Under the pieces are notes generated by a model. It saw only the letters and a list, made by a program, of their open reading frames with translations, had not been told where the DNA came from and did no database searches. The position numbers and the translations under genes were made by a program. A stretch of DNA of 46,728 bases from Pelagibacterium sp. (GTDB lineage Bacteria > Pseudomonadota > Alphaproteobacteria > Rhizobiales > Devosiaceae): contig PBNW01000074.1 in the NCBI GenBank assembly GCA_002723255.1, forward strand, positions 1-46,728, given 5' to 3'. Of this stretch, positions 29,916-40,146 are shown in pieces. Positions within the stretch are counted from its first letter, which is position 1. Every line of letters starts with the position of its first letter.

Positions 29916-30938
29916 ATGATCGATCCCCGATTTCACCAGTGCATTGGCCCGCGGCTTTTGTCGGACTTGCTCGTTGCCGCAGGGCACAAAGCGTTGGCGG
30001 GCAATCTGGCTTCGAACCCTTTGATCGAAGGCGCCAGCGATCTGGCCGATGCCGGTGCCGCCAACATGTCGTTCGCGGCCAGTAAGTCCTATGCCGATCA
30101 ATTGGCCCGCAGCCGTGCAGGGGCCGTGCTGGCCACCGCTGATCTTGCCGCTTCCGTCGCCGACCATGCGACAGCAATATTCTGCGAAAAGCCCTACGAT
30201 GTCTTCGTCGACATCCTCAATGTGTTCTATCCCGACGATGGCGCGTCGGTTATTCGCGCCTCGACATACACCGATCCTGCTCCGCTGATTGAGCCCGGCG
30301 TGACACTAGGTGCCAACGTCAGTGTCGGGCCGGGCGCGCAAATCGGTTCGGGCACCGTCATTGGTGCCAATACCACCATCGGCGCGGGTGTCACCATCGG
30401 GCGCGATTGCGTCATCGGCTCCAATGTTTCGATCGAATGCGCCTATCTGGGCAATGAAGTTGTCATCCAGCCCGGTGTCGTCATCGGCGCAGAAGGTTTC
30501 GGCTTCCAGTTGCGCTCCGACCGGCATCGCAAGATACCACAACTGGGCCGCGTCATCATTCAGGACCGCGTCGAGCTCGGAGCCAACACAACCGTCGACC
30601 GCGGCACTCTGGGCGATACGGTCATAGGTGAGGGCACCAAGATCGACAATCTAGTTCAGGTGGGCCACAACTGCCGTATCGGTCGCAATTGCGTCATTTC
30701 GGGCATGTGTGGGTTGTCGGGGTCAACGATCCTGGAAGATGGCGTCGTCATGGGGGGCGGCGCCGGCACGGCGGGGCATCTGCGGCTGGGCGCCAACACG
30801 CTTGTTCTGGCACGTTCAGGCGTTACCCACAGCTTTCCGGCCGGCTCCAATATTGCCGGGGCGCCTGCCCAGGATGTAAAGATGTGGAAGCGAGAAATCG
30901 TAGCGGTAAGACGGTTGTCAAAAGGGGATAAGACTTGA
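29916..30938 (+). CDS. lpxD: UDP-3-O-(3-hydroxyacyl)glucosamine N-acyltransferase
   Basis: This 340-residue acyltransferase adds the second hydroxyacyl chain to UDP-GlcN in lipid A synthesis. An N-terminal uridine-binding domain (about residues 1-105) is followed by hexapeptide repeats forming a left-handed beta-helix. The catalytic His lies in [10 protein letters not shown] (about residue 250). ATG 29916 is chosen because the frame upstream runs through the terminator hairpin. Its TGA overlaps the TTG start of fabZ. Confidence 0.95.
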   Translation: MIDPRFHQCIGPRLLSDLLVAAGHKALAGNLASNPLIEGASDLADAGAANMSFAASKSYADQLARSRAGAVLATADLAASVADHATAIFCEKPYDVFVDILNVFYPDDGASVIRASTYTDPAPLIEPGVTLGANVSVGPGAQIGSGTVIGANTTIGAGVTIGRDCVIGSNVSIECAYLGNEVVIQPGVVIGAEGFGFQLRSDRHRKIPQLGRVIIQDRVELGANTTVDRGTLGDTVIGEGTKIDNLVQVGHNCRIGRNCVISGMCGLSGSTILEDGVVMGGGAGTAGHLRLGANTLVLARSGVTHSFPAGSNIAGAPAQDVKMWKREIVAVRRLSKGDKT

Positions 30939-31423
30939 GTACCCTCAGTCCTGATACGGCCAAGCAGGCCACTGAACTCTCCACAATGGAGATTGATGCC
31001 GTCCTGAACGCGCTTCCGCATCGCTATCCATTTCTGATGATCGACCGCATCATAGAAATCGACGGCGACAATTCGGCCATCGGCATCAAGAACGTGACCT
31101 TCAACGAGCCTCAGTTCCAAGGCCATTTTCCCGGCGAACCCATTTTTCCCGGTGTGTTGATCATCGAGGGCATGGCCCAGACGGCCGGCGCCATCGTCAT
31201 CAATCTCGAGAACAAGTCCGGTGACAGGCACATTGTCTATCTTTTGACGATCGACGCGGTGAAGTTCCGCAAGCCGGCCAAGCCTGGCGACAAGCTTGAA
31301 TATCACATAAAAAAAATCCACCGCCGCAAGACTGTCGGGCGTTATGAAGCAAAGGCCATCGTGAACGGTGTCGTCGTCGCAGAAGCCGAAATCGGCGCGA
31401 TGATCGTCAAGGAACAAGCGTGA
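30935..31423 (+). CDS. fabZ: 3-hydroxyacyl-[acyl-carrier-protein] dehydratase
   Basis: This 162-residue hot-dog-fold enzyme dehydrates 3-hydroxyacyl-ACP in fatty acid elongation, competing with LpxA/LpxD for the same substrate pool. The catalytic His64 lies in [13 protein letters not shown] and Glu78 in [10 protein letters not shown]. The TTG start overlaps the lpxD stop and has an AGGGGATA SD. An ATG at 30986 would remove 17 residues and lacks an SD. Confidence 0.95.
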   Translation: MSTLSPDTAKQATELSTMEIDAVLNALPHRYPFLMIDRIIEIDGDNSAIGIKNVTFNEPQFQGHFPGEPIFPGVLIIEGMAQTAGAIVINLENKSGDRHIVYLLTIDAVKFRKPAKPGDKLEYHIKKIHRRKTVGRYEAKAIVNGVVVAEAEIGAMIVKEQA

Positions 31424-32229
31424 CTGCATCCATCCATCCCACAGCCATCGTCAGCGAAAGCGCGACGTTGGGCGAAAACGTGCAAGTTGGCCCCTATTGC
31501 ATCGTGGGGGGTGACGTCACCCTTGGGGATGGCGCAAGGCTCGTGTCCCACGTTTCCATCGACGGCCGCACCGAGGTTGGCGCCCGAACGACGATTTACC
31601 CCTTCTCGTCCATCGGCCATCCGCCGCAGGACCTCAAATTTGAAGGTGAGCCAAGCACGGTATCGATCGGCAGCGACTGCGTGTTGCGCGAATACGTAAC
31701 CATCAATCCCGGCACCGCCGGCGGCGGGATGGAAACGCGGGTCGGCAACAATTGCCTGCTCATGGTCGGCGTTCACATCGCCCATGATTGCCGCGTGGGC
31801 AACCATGTGGTCATGGCCAATCAGGCCTCCCTGGCCGGCCATTGCGTAGTCGATGATTACGTCCGGTTCGGCGGCATTTGCGGTGTTCATCAGTTCGTAC
31901 GCATCGGCGCCCACGCTTTTGTCGGCGCCATGTCGTTTGTCGAAAACGACGTCATCCCCTACGGCTCGGTGCTTGGCAATCGAGCCTATCTCGGCGGTCT
32001 GAACCTTGTTGGCCTCAAGCGCCGCAAGTTCGACCGTGAGTCCATCCATGCGCTCCGGGCCGCCTATCGCATGATTTTTTCGAGCGAGGGTACGCTGCGT
32101 GAGCGTATTGAGGACGCCGCCGAAATCTTCGAGGGCGAAGCGCTCGTCGAAGAAGTCATTGAGTTCATAAGAAAGCCGTCCGAGCGCGCGCTCTGCATGC
32201 CACGCAACGGCACGCCAGCCGAACAATGA
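31420..32229 (+). CDS. lpxA: UDP-N-acetylglucosamine O-acyltransferase
   Basis: This 269-residue enzyme catalyses the first lipid A step, moving a 3-hydroxyacyl chain to UDP-GlcNAc. Left-handed beta-helix hexapeptides fill residues 1-190. The catalytic His is in [14 protein letters not shown], and the C-terminal helical domain follows. The GTG start overlaps the fabZ stop (GTGA), and its own TGA overlaps lpxI (ATGA), so fabZ-lpxA-lpxI are tightly coupled. Confidence 0.95.
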   Translation: MTASIHPTAIVSESATLGENVQVGPYCIVGGDVTLGDGARLVSHVSIDGRTEVGARTTIYPFSSIGHPPQDLKFEGEPSTVSIGSDCVLREYVTINPGTAGGGMETRVGNNCLLMVGVHIAHDCRVGNHVVMANQASLAGHCVVDDYVRFGGICGVHQFVRIGAHAFVGAMSFVENDVIPYGSVLGNRAYLGGLNLVGLKRRKFDRESIHALRAAYRMIFSSEGTLRERIEDAAEIFEGEALVEEVIEFIRKPSERALCMPRNGTPAEQ

Positions 32230-33053
32230 CCGTCCCGGGCCGATTGGCGCTCGTCGCCGGATCGGGCGACCTTGTGCCTCAGGCCATTGCCGCCGCTCGC
32301 GACGCCGGGTGGGAAGTTCGCGTGCTCACGCTCCAGCCGCGCCCCGATCTGGAGGCCGAGCATCCCTTCCAGATCAAAGTGTCCCGCCCAGATCAGGTGC
32401 TGCGCGAAATCCGCCGATTCAAGGCCACTCACGTTTGCGCCGTGGGCGGCATGCACATGTCGGACAAGGAGCGCGAGACTTTCGCCGAATTTGCTGGCGA
32501 CAAGGACGCCGCCGCCAAAGGCGACAGCAAGCTGTCGCAGCTCGGGGCAGCCCTTCTCAAGATATTGGGCCTACCCTTCATCGGCGTGCACGAAATCGTT
32601 TCCGATCTTCTCGCACCGCAAGGGCAAATCGGCGCTGTCCATGCCGATGACGCGTTGATCCGCACAGCCGAATTTGCCTTTGCCGCCGCACGTAAGGCCG
32701 GTTCCCTCGATCTTGGCCAGGCGCTCGTCGCTGCCGGCGCCCGGATCATTGCCACCGAAGACATCGGTGGTACCGACGAACTGCTCACGCGGTGTGCCGC
32801 CTATCGCGAACGCGGCCTTATCGGAAACGGGCGCGGTCGTCTGGTGCTGGCCAAAACCTCAAAGCCCGGGCAGCCCCTGCACGTCGATCTTCCCGCTATC
32901 GGTAAAAACACCGTCGCACTGGCTCAAAACGCCGGCATCGAGGCCATTGTCGTTGAGACCGGGCGCACCTTGTTGATTGGTCGCGACGAGCTCATTTCAG
33001 CCGCCAATGCCGCCGATATCGCGCTTGTCGGCATTGCTGCCCAAGATGACTAG
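32226..33053 (+). CDS. lpxI: UDP-2,3-diacylglucosamine diphosphatase LpxI
   Basis: This 275-residue enzyme cleaves UDP-2,3-diacylglucosamine to lipid X and UMP, replacing LpxH in most alphaproteobacteria. Matching features are an N-terminal nucleotide-binding-like domain beginning RLALVAGSGDLVPQAIA, and a C-terminal DUF1009 domain with GARIIATEDIGGTDELL and GQPLHVDLPAIGKNTV. Position between lpxA and lpxB confirms the role. It overlaps lpxB by 8 nt. Confidence 0.92.
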   Translation: MTVPGRLALVAGSGDLVPQAIAAARDAGWEVRVLTLQPRPDLEAEHPFQIKVSRPDQVLREIRRFKATHVCAVGGMHMSDKERETFAEFAGDKDAAAKGDSKLSQLGAALLKILGLPFIGVHEIVSDLLAPQGQIGAVHADDALIRTAEFAFAAARKAGSLDLGQALVAAGARIIATEDIGGTDELLTRCAAYRERGLIGNGRGRLVLAKTSKPGQPLHVDLPAIGKNTVALAQNAGIEAIVVETGRTLLIGRDELISAANAADIALVGIAAQDD

Positions 33054-34164
33054 CGTTTTCGTACTCGCTGGCGAGGCGTCAGGCGATCGCATTGGTGCCA
33101 ATCTGATAGCCGGCCTGCGCCGTTCTCGCCCCGATCTTTCCATATCCGGGGTCGGTGGCGATGCCATGGAAGGCGAGGGGCTCTCCTCGCTGTTTCCAAT
33201 CGACGATCTTGCGGTCATGGGCTATCGCGACGTTATCGTGCGGCTTCCGCTCTTGCTGTGGCGGGCGCGCCAGGTCGTCTCCGCCGTAATGCGGCAACAA
33301 CCGGGCGTCGTCGTCCTCATAGATGCGCAAGTCTTCTCCAAGGTCGTCGCCAGATCACTGCGCAAACGGGGCTATGGCGGCGCCATCATTCTTTATGTCG
33401 CCCCGGCCGTCTGGGCGTGGGGCGCCGGGCGGGCCCGAAAGTTGGCGGGCATCTTTGATGAGGTGCTCAGTGTCCTTCCCTTCGAGCCTGGGGCCATGCG
33501 AAGCTTGGGCGGTCCACAAACCGCCTATGTCGGACACCCCGCGCTTGAAAAATATTCCATGCGTTCGGTCCAACCTGCCGCCGGTCCCATATTGCTGCTC
33601 CCGGGCAGCCGTAGGGGCGAAATCACTCGTCATCTTCCCATGATGGCTGAAGTGGCGCAACGCTTGTCGGCTCACCCTTCCGTCACTGGTTTCATCATTC
33701 TCTCCACACGGTCGCAGGCGGCCCGCATTTCGCGCATAGTGGCCCAATGGCCGATCCCGGTGTCGGTGGTTGTGACCGCGCAGGATCGCCAGTCCGCAAT
33801 CGAACAGGCCATCGCTGCTGTTGCCGTCAGCGGCACCGTTACACTCGAGCTTGCGCTTGCCGGGGTCCCTCACATCCTGACCTATGTGGCCGAAGGCGCC
33901 CAGGTGCGCATGTTCAAAAGGGCAACGACGCGCTTTATCGGCTTGCCCAATATCATCGCAGAAAAAGAGGTGATCCCGGAAGTCCTGTTCGCTCACAAGG
34001 GCGAGCCGGAAAAACTGGCTGACGCCGCCTTTGCTCTGGTCGACGCGCCAAATGAGTTGGCTTCCCAAGCAGAAGACTTCCGCCAGATCCGCACTCTCAT
34101 GGAAAAAGGGGCACCGGAAGCGCCCCTTCAAGATCCTGTCGAAAGAATTCTGGCCCGTATCTAG
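33046..34164 (+). CDS. lpxB: Lipid-A-disaccharide synthase
   Basis: This 372-residue GT19 glycosyltransferase joins lipid X to UDP-diacylglucosamine. The N-terminal [18 protein letters not shown] and the later [11 protein letters not shown] and [16 protein letters not shown] segments match the family. ATG 33046 overlaps lpxI by 8 nt. A longer frame from 32977 would lie inside lpxI. Its TAG shares a CTAG with the stop of gltA on the other strand. The last coding bases contain the probable gltA terminator. Confidence 0.95.
   Translation: MTSVFVLAGEASGDRIGANLIAGLRRSRPDLSISGVGGDAMEGEGLSSLFPIDDLAVMGYRDVIVRLPLLLWRARQVVSAVMRQQPGVVVLIDAQVFSKVVARSLRKRGYGGAIILYVAPAVWAWGAGRARKLAGIFDEVLSVLPFEPGAMRSLGGPQTAYVGHPALEKYSMRSVQPAAGPILLLPGSRRGEITRHLPMMAEVAQRLSAHPSVTGFIILSTRSQAARISRIVAQWPIPVSVVVTAQDRQSAIEQAIAAVAVSGTVTLELALAGVPHILTYVAEGAQVRMFKRATTRFIGLPNIIAEKEVIPEVLFAHKGEPEKLADAAFALVDAPNELASQAEDFRQIRTLMEKGAPEAPLQDPVERILARI
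34103..34128 (-). terminator. Probable gltA terminator inside the 3' end of lpxB
   Basis: Read on the minus strand, AAGGGGC and GCCCCTT (plus 34122-34128 and 34106-34112) form a 7-bp stem with a 9-nt loop, followed by T residues (plus A103-A107; two of the five are in the stem). It lies about 33 nt past the gltA stop, within lpxB codons. Confidence 0.5.
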
Positions 34165-35450
34165 CGGGCAGAGATATCCACGTAATCGCGCTTGGTTGCG
34201 CCGTTATAGAGCTGGCGCGGACGGCCGATCTTTTTCTGCGGGTCGCCGATCATTTCCTTCCACTGGGCAATCCAGCCCACGGTGCGCGAAAGCGCGAAGA
34301 TTGCAGTGAACATGGAGGTCGGGAAGCCGATCGCATCGAGAATGATACCCGAATAGAAATCCACATTCGGATAGAGCTTACGCTCGACGAAATAGGGGTC
34401 CTCCAGAGCGATCTTTTCGAGTTCCTGGGCAACCTGCAGCGTCGGGTTGTTTTCAACACCCAGCAAGTCGAGAACCTCACGCGCCGACTCCTGCATTACG
34501 GCAGCCCGGGGATCGTAATTCTTGTAAACCCGGTGCCCGAAGCCCATTAGGCGGAACGGATCGTTCTTGTCCTTGGCCCGCGCGATAAATTCAGGGATGC
34601 GGTCAACCGTTCCGATCTGGCGCAGCATGTTGAGAGCAGCTTCGTTCGCCCCGCCATGCGCCGGGCCCCATAGGCACGCCACACCCGCAGCAATACACGC
34701 AAACGGATTTGCATCCGACGAGCCGGACAGACGAACCGTTGAAGTCGAAGCGTTTTGCTCATGGTCGGCATGAAGCGTAAAAATGCGGTCCATGGCTCTG
34801 GCGACCACCGGATCGACCTTGTATTCCTCGGCCGGCACGGCAAAGCACATGTGCAGGAAGTTTGAGGCGTAGTCGAGATCGTTACGCGGATAGACAAAGG
34901 GCTGGCCCACCGAATATTTGTAGGCCATAGCCGCAATCGTCGGCAGCTTGGCGATCATCCGGATCGAAGCGATTTCACGCTGCTCGGGGTCCGAGATGTC
35001 TGTGGAGTCGTGGTAGAACGCCGCCATCGCACCAACGACGCCGGTTACGATTGCCATCGGATGCGCGTCGCGGCGGAACCCGCGATAAAAATAGTGCATC
35101 TGTTCGTGCACCATCGTGTGACGTGTCACCCGGTTCTCGAAGTCCCGTAGATCGGCTTTCGATGGCAACTCGCCATAGAGCAACAGATAACAGACTTCGA
35201 TATACGAGCTGTTGTCCGCAAGCTGGTCGATCGGATAGCCGCGATAGAGGAGTTCGCCCTTGTCGCCATCGATATACGTGATGGCGCTGTCGCAGGCTGC
35301 TGTCGACGTGAACCCGGGATCGTAGGTAAACAGCCCGGTCTGGGCGTACAGCGAGCGAATGTCGATGACATCGGGCCCAACCGTGCCGCTGAGCACCGGG
35401 AACTCATAGGTCTCATCGCCCAGAGTAAGTTTTGCCGATTGTTCGCTCAT
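34161..35450 (-). CDS. gltA: Citrate synthase (type II, hexameric)
   Basis: This 429-residue enzyme condenses oxaloacetate with acetyl-CoA to citrate at TCA cycle entry. Active-site His residues lie in [15 protein letters not shown] and [14 protein letters not shown], and the N-terminal domain has the [15 protein letters not shown]-like family segment. Length and N-terminus fit the Gram-negative NADH-sensitive type. The strong SD (GGGAGG) is 8-10 nt upstream. gltX lies 189 bp upstream on the same strand. A perfect palindrome in that gap may regulate it. Confidence 0.96.
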   Translation of the reverse strand: MSEQSAKLTLGDETYEFPVLSGTVGPDVIDIRSLYAQTGLFTYDPGFTSTAACDSAITYIDGDKGELLYRGYPIDQLADNSSYIEVCYLLLYGELPSKADLRDFENRVTRHTMVHEQMHYFYRGFRRDAHPMAIVTGVVGAMAAFYHDSTDISDPEQREIASIRMIAKLPTIAAMAYKYSVGQPFVYPRNDLDYASNFLHMCFAVPAEEYKVDPVVARAMDRIFTLHADHEQNASTSTVRLSGSSDANPFACIAAGVACLWGPAHGGANEAALNMLRQIGTVDRIPEFIARAKDKNDPFRLMGFGHRVYKNYDPRAAVMQESAREVLDLLGVENNPTLQVAQELEKIALEDPYFVERKLYPNVDFYSGIILDAIGFPTSMFTAIFALSRTVGWIAQWKEMIGDPQKKIGRPRQLYNGATKRDYVDISAR

Positions 35451-35575
35451 TCATGTGCCTCCCGGGTTTCGGCCCAGATATGCCGCAAGCACCAGGCTCG
35501 CCCGCTCTGAGCACGCACAATGACGTCTTTGAAAAATGCTTCGCTTGGGTATCCGAAATTGTCACACCATGCAAC

Positions 35576-35596
35576 TACGTCAAGGTTCTTGACGTA
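35576..35596. promoter_or_regulatory. Palindrome upstream of gltA (possible operator)
   Basis: Arms TACGTCAAG (35576-35584) and CTTGACGTA (35588-35596) are perfect inverted repeats separated by 3 bp, in the 189-bp gap between gltX and gltA. On the minus strand the second arm contains TTGACG, which could be a -35 of the gltA promoter, though no convincing -10 is placed. The regulator is unknown. Confidence 0.45.
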
Positions 35597-35639
35597 TAGG
35601 TAAATATAGATCGCAATTCAGAAAACAGCGAGGATGGCG

Positions 35640-37076
35640 CTAGGAATGAACCCCGGTGCCAACGCCCACTACATCTGAAAGCCGGGCCAAGCTCTCTTCG
35701 CGCCCAATCAATACCATGACCTCGAAAATGCCCGGCGAAATTGTTCGCCCCGTAAGGGCGGCCCGCAAGGGTTGGGCAACCTTGCCCAGCTTCAACCCCA
35801 CTGTCTCTGCATAGGTCCGCACGGTCCCATCCAGACTTTCGACGGACCAGCCATCGAGGGACGAAAACGCGGTCGTCAACGCTGCCAGATGCGCAACGCT
35901 CTCTTCATTGAGCAGTGCTGCCGCCTTTTCTTCGATAGGAAGCGGCCGTTCCGCATAGATGAACTGCGCCAGGTCGATCAGCTCCAGTACGGTCTTGGCA
36001 CGCGGTTGAAGCTCTGGAATGGCAGCAAGCACGGTGTCCTTGTTGGAAACCAGCCCGGCATAGTCCGCATTTCGCCCGGTTTCCGATGCCGTCTCGACCA
36101 TCACATCGTAGAGCCGGGCAGGGTCGGCCGAGCGGATATAGTGGCCGTTTAGATTGTCGAGCTTGACGAAATCGAAGCGTGAAGCGCCCTTGTTAAGGGC
36201 CTCGAGCGAGAACCACTCGACCATCTGGTCGGTCGAAAATATCTCGTCATCGCCATGCGCCCAGCCCAGGCGGGCAAGATAATTGCGCAACGCTTCGGGC
36301 AGGTATCCCATTTGCCGATAGGTTTCGACCCCCATGGCGCCATGCCGCTTGGAAAGCTTTGCGCCATCCGGCCCGTGGATCAGCGGAATATGCGCCATTT
36401 CCGGGATATCCCAGCGCATGGCCCGATAAATCACGATCTGCCGGGCGGCATTGGTCAGATGATCGTCGCCCCGGATGATATGGGTAACGCCCATGTCGTG
36501 ATCGTCAACTACCACGGCGTGCATATAGGTGGGTGTTCCATCAGAGCGCAGGATGATGAAATCGTCGAGGTTTTCAGCCTTGAAGACCACATCGCCCTGC
36601 ACCCGGTCCTTGACCACGATGTCACCGGACTGTGGGGCCTTGATCCGTACGACAGGCTTGACACCCTCAGGCGCTTCTGATGCATCGCGGTCGCGCCAGC
36701 GCCCGTCATAGCGCGGCGGGCGGCCTTCGGCGCGCGCTTTGTCGCGCATCTCGGTCAATTCCTGAGGCGTGCAATAACACTTGTAGGCATTACCGCTTTC
36801 GAGCAGTTCTAACGCAATCTCGGCGTGCCGGTCTGCCCGCACGAACTGGCTGATCGGGGTCCCGTCCCAATCGAGGCCAAGCCAGCTCATGCCGTCCAGA
36901 ATGGCCGCCACGGCGGCCTCGGTAGAGCGCTCGCGGTCGGTGTCTTCAATGCGCAGCAGCATCTTTCCACCCATCTTGCGCGCGAACGCCCAGTTGAACA
37001 GTGCGGTTCGCGCGCCCCCGATATGCAGGAAACCTGTGGGAGAAGGCGCAAAACGCGTTACGACGGGTTTGGACAT
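35640..37076 (-). CDS. gltX: Glutamyl-tRNA synthetase
   Basis: This 478-residue class I synthetase charges tRNA-Glu, and in bacteria without GlnRS also tRNA-Gln. HIGH is seen as LHIGGART in [20 protein letters not shown] (about residues 8-27), and KMSKS as KLSKRH (about residue 245). The anticodon-binding region forms the C-terminal third. The start is the ATG at 37076 giving [13 protein letters not shown]. The longer open frame upstream (to 38030) only reads the antisense of comEC. The gene is divergent from comEC, with 78 bp between them. Confidence 0.95.
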   Translation of the reverse strand: MSKPVVTRFAPSPTGFLHIGGARTALFNWAFARKMGGKMLLRIEDTDRERSTEAAVAAILDGMSWLGLDWDGTPISQFVRADRHAEIALELLESGNAYKCYCTPQELTEMRDKARAEGRPPRYDGRWRDRDASEAPEGVKPVVRIKAPQSGDIVVKDRVQGDVVFKAENLDDFIILRSDGTPTYMHAVVVDDHDMGVTHIIRGDDHLTNAARQIVIYRAMRWDIPEMAHIPLIHGPDGAKLSKRHGAMGVETYRQMGYLPEALRNYLARLGWAHGDDEIFSTDQMVEWFSLEALNKGASRFDFVKLDNLNGHYIRSADPARLYDVMVETASETGRNADYAGLVSNKDTVLAAIPELQPRAKTVLELIDLAQFIYAERPLPIEEKAAALLNEESVAHLAALTTAFSSLDGWSVESLDGTVRTYAETVGLKLGKVAQPLRAALTGRTISPGIFEVMVLIGREESLARLSDVVGVGTGVHS

Positions 37077-37154
37077 AAGGCTTACCGCTTGGAGAAATGT
37101 TTGGCCCGTGTGTACCATAGCGCCCAACGAGCGCAAGGGTTGGGGGCGCGCAAG

Positions 37155-39275
37155 ATGGTCGACTTTCCTGTCGCCAAAAATCTTCGGCAGGGACGGGCGG
37201 CTGGGCCGCTTGCGTGGCTCGTGGCCCGGATCTCTGCTCTTTGTGCTGGCTTGCGCATGGCGGTCCTCGACGCCGTGACCCAGCGTCGCAACTTCATTCT
37301 CTTTCCCTTCTTCATGATCGCCGGGCTCATCGTCTATCGCGTGCTTCCAAGTGAACCGGCGTTTATTGCTCTCGCGACCCTGATCGGTTTCACCTTCGCA
37401 ACTGCCTGGCTTGGCCGTGATCGTGCCCCGATCCGGGAAATTGCACTTCTTGCATCGATGTTCGCTCTCGGCATGGTTCTCCTGCCCGTTCATGGTGCGC
37501 TGTTCGGTACCCGGATGCTCGAGAGCCCCCGCTATGGCACCTATACGGCGAGCATTGAGGCTGTCACCTACAACGATGGCAGCGAGCAGCGCTGGGTCCT
37601 TTCCGATGTCGCTGGCGAATTGGATTGGACGCTCCCCAATGTTCGCCTGGCCCGCGTCACTGTGCCCGGTGCTTACGATGTTTCCCCCGGCGACATCATA
37701 ACGGCTCGCATCCGCTTTTATCCGGTTCCGCCGCCCGCCGTCCCGGGCGGCTACGACTCCCAGTTCGTGAGCCATTTTGATGGCATCGGTGCCTATGGAA
37801 CTGCATTCGGCGATATCGAAATCTCGAAAAGCGCCGCCGGGGAGCTGTCGCGCGCGGTCAAGGACCTTCGCGCCGCCATCACAACGCGTATCGTGTCCCA
37901 ACTTGGCGAACGCATCGGTGGAATCGCCGCGGCGCTCGTCACCGGCGATCAGAGCCGGATCACCGACGATGACCGCAATCTGATGGCATCGGCCGGCATC
38001 GCCCATGTCATTGCCATTTCCGGTCTGCACCTGACGCTGGTGGCGGGCACCATGTTCGCCTGCGTTCGCTTTTTTCTCTCACTGGGCCATGGTGTCACCC
38101 AACGCTTCCCCATAAAAAAGATCGCCGCGGGTTTTGGTATTGCCACGGCGCTAGCCTACATGGTGATTTCGGGTATGGTTATCCCGGCGGTGCGCTCGAC
38201 CATCATGCTCGCGCTCATCTTTGCCGCCATCATTGCCGGGCGGCAGGCGCTGACCATGCGCAACGTGGCGATCGCCGGTCTGGCAATCATCGTTTTCGAA
38301 CCCACCAGCGTCTTCCGCGCTTCTTTTCAGCTCTCCTTTGCCGCCGTCATCGCTTTGATAGCGGCTTACGAATTGGCTCGGCGCAATCGGGAGGACAGGG
38401 AACGCCCACAGCGGGGCAGGGCGCTGACCCTGATGCTCGATATTGCTACCACCAGCATCATCGCCGGTCTGGCAACACTGGTCTTTACCGCCTACCACTT
38501 CCAGCAGACCGCGCCATTCGGGGTGTTGGGTAACCTAATGGTTATGCCCATCGTGAGCTTTGTAATGATGCCTGCTGCTCTGCTCGGAGCCTTGCTGCTC
38601 CCTCTTGGCCTCGAGGCCATTCCCTATGCTGGGCTCGGCTGGAGCATCGAGGCTATGCTCTGGTGCGCCGGTTTCGTCCGAAATTTGAGCGGCGGGTTCG
38701 ACCCGAGCCCCATACTGTCCCCGGTCGCACTCGGCGTCGCTCTGTTCGCATTGGCATGGCTGGCCTATTTTCGAACCCACATGCGCATAATTGGCCCCAT
38801 TGTCGCGGTTCCGCTCATCGCTTTTTTCTGTCTCGAGCAGGCGCCCGACATATTCATTGCCGATCAAAGCCAGGCATTGGCCGTTCGCAGCGGAGACCGG
38901 GTTGCCCTGATCGCCGGCCGCAACAATACCTTTGCCACCACCATCTGGTCAGAACGCTATCTGACGGTTATCGAAGACGCCCACACCGCCACAGGTTGCG
39001 ACAGTCTGGGCTGCGTCCTCTCGACCGAGGAGGGCTATACCGTAGCGCTGGTCAAATCTCGCGACGCGTTTGACGAAGATTGCCGCATCGCCGAGATCGT
39101 CATCGCCCGCCTGACTGCGCCGCCCCAATGCAAGACGGCAGCCAAACTGGTTGTCGACGCTTCAGACCTCGCACGCTATGGCGCTCATATGATCGATTGG
39201 AATGGCCCCGATCTGCCGCCAACAATCCGCACCGCCATCGACGGACCGGACCGCCCCTGGCGCATCCAGCTTTAG
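37155..39275 (+). CDS. comEC: ComEC/Rec2-family DNA uptake membrane protein with degenerate C-terminal domain
   Basis: This 706-residue multi-span inner-membrane protein belongs to the channel family for single-stranded DNA uptake. An N-terminal membrane segment and DUF4131-like domain (about residues 45-220) are followed by the competence domain, with [14 protein letters not shown] and [12 protein letters not shown] near residues 260-300. The C-terminal region (about residues 560-706) resembles a metallo-beta-lactamase fold ([20 protein letters not shown]) but shows no HxHxDH motif. ATG 37155 is chosen to avoid overlap with gltX antisense sequence. An earlier in-frame start at 36825 would run through gltX. 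Whether it supports natural transformation is unknown. Confidence 0.88.
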   Translation: MVDFPVAKNLRQGRAAGPLAWLVARISALCAGLRMAVLDAVTQRRNFILFPFFMIAGLIVYRVLPSEPAFIALATLIGFTFATAWLGRDRAPIREIALLASMFALGMVLLPVHGALFGTRMLESPRYGTYTASIEAVTYNDGSEQRWVLSDVAGELDWTLPNVRLARVTVPGAYDVSPGDIITARIRFYPVPPPAVPGGYDSQFVSHFDGIGAYGTAFGDIEISKSAAGELSRAVKDLRAAITTRIVSQLGERIGGIAAALVTGDQSRITDDDRNLMASAGIAHVIAISGLHLTLVAGTMFACVRFFLSLGHGVTQRFPIKKIAAGFGIATALAYMVISGMVIPAVRSTIMLALIFAAIIAGRQALTMRNVAIAGLAIIVFEPTSVFRASFQLSFAAVIALIAAYELARRNREDRERPQRGRALTLMLDIATTSIIAGLATLVFTAYHFQQTAPFGVLGNLMVMPIVSFVMMPAALLGALLLPLGLEAIPYAGLGWSIEAMLWCAGFVRNLSGGFDPSPILSPVALGVALFALAWLAYFRTHMRIIGPIVAVPLIAFFCLEQAPDIFIADQSQALAVRSGDRVALIAGRNNTFATTIWSERYLTVIEDAHTATGCDSLGCVLSTEEGYTVALVKSRDAFDEDCRIAEIVIARLTAPPQCKTAAKLVVDASDLARYGAHMIDWNGPDLPPTIRTAIDGPDRPWRIQL

Positions 39276-39310
39276 GGTCTTGAGGACAACTAGGCCAAGT
39301 CAAAGAAAAT

Positions 39311-40018
39311 CTAGTAGCGCCGTAGCAATCCCACCAGTCGTCCCTGAACCTTGACGCGGTCAGGACCGAAAATCCGGGTTTCGTAAGCCGGGTTGGCCGC
39401 CTCCAGCGCCACGGCGTTTCCCTTCTTGCGCAGGCGTTTAAGGGTTGCTTCCTCGTCATCGACCAGCGCGACAACGATCTCACCATTTCCGGCAGCATCC
39501 TGCTTGCGAATCAAGACCGTATCGCCGTCGAAAATCCCGGCATCGATCATCGAATCCCCCCGCACTTCGAGCGCGAAATGTTCTCCAGAACCCAGCATTT
39601 CGGGTGGAACCGCAATGGAATGAGAGTGAGTCTGGATCGCCTCGATCGGCACACCCGCCGCAATGCGACCCATCACCGGAATGGCCACCGATCCGCCATT
39701 GTCCTGGCGGGGCGCCACGGTTTTGGCTGGCACCTTGCCCAGTGTACCCTCGATCACCGAAGGTTCAAACCGCGCCTTGCGCCCGCCCAGCGACGGATTC
39801 ATCGAATCCGGCAGCTTAACGACTTCGAGCGCTCGAGCCCGGTTGGGCAATCGGCGGATAAAGCCACGCTCTTCCAGCGCCGTGATGAGCCGGTGGATGC
39901 CCGACTTCGATTTCAGATCCAGCGCTTCCTTCATTTCGTCGAACGAGGGCGGAATGCCGCTCTCTTTCATCCGCTCATGGATGAACATCAGAAGTTCGTG
40001 CTGTTTACGCGTCAACAT
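39311..40018 (-). CDS. lexA: LexA repressor
   Basis: This 235-residue SOS repressor self-cleaves when stimulated by RecA filaments. The winged helix-turn-helix lies in residues 1-65 ([20 protein letters not shown]). The autocleavage bond is Ala121-Gly122 in [12 protein letters not shown], and the Ser-Lys dyad is Ser156 (RGDSMIDAG) and Lys194 (ATLKRL). Two LexA boxes lie directly upstream, so it autoregulates. It ends 35 bp from the end of convergent comEC. Confidence 0.97.
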   Translation of the reverse strand: MLTRKQHELLMFIHERMKESGIPPSFDEMKEALDLKSKSGIHRLITALEERGFIRRLPNRARALEVVKLPDSMNPSLGGRKARFEPSVIEGTLGKVPAKTVAPRQDNGGSVAIPVMGRIAAGVPIEAIQTHSHSIAVPPEMLGSGEHFALEVRGDSMIDAGIFDGDTVLIRKQDAAGNGEIVVALVDDEEATLKRLRKKGNAVALEAANPAYETRIFGPDRVKVQGRLVGLLRRY

Positions 40019-40046
40019 TGGCGGATCCCTCGGCGGCGTCGAATCG

Positions 40047-40091
40047 GAACAAATATTGAACTTTTATACATGTTCCGTAAATGTTCCGCAA
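40047..40091 (-). promoter_or_regulatory. lexA promoter with two consensus SOS boxes
   Basis: On the minus strand TTGCGG (plus 40086-40091) and TATAAA (plus 40063-40068) are separated by 17 bp. Two perfect GTTC-N7-GTTC boxes are present: plus 40072-40086 lies in the spacer and plus 40047-40061 covers the expected start site. This is the alphaproteobacterial LexA motif and gives an internal consensus for this genome. Confidence 0.85.
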
Positions 40092-40146
40092 GCGTCCACT
40101 GTAATCACGGCTCTAGCAGCGCCGCTCGATTGCCGGCCGGAGCGTT

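Noticed and set aside
36825-37154. Upstream extension of comEC
   Set aside because: It reads the antisense of gltX. The ComEC-like membrane sequence starts after ATG 37155.
37077-38030. Upstream extension of gltX giving a 796-residue protein
   Set aside because: The first 318 residues are antisense to comEC, and the GltX family N-terminus ([14 protein letters not shown]) starts just after the ATG at 37076.
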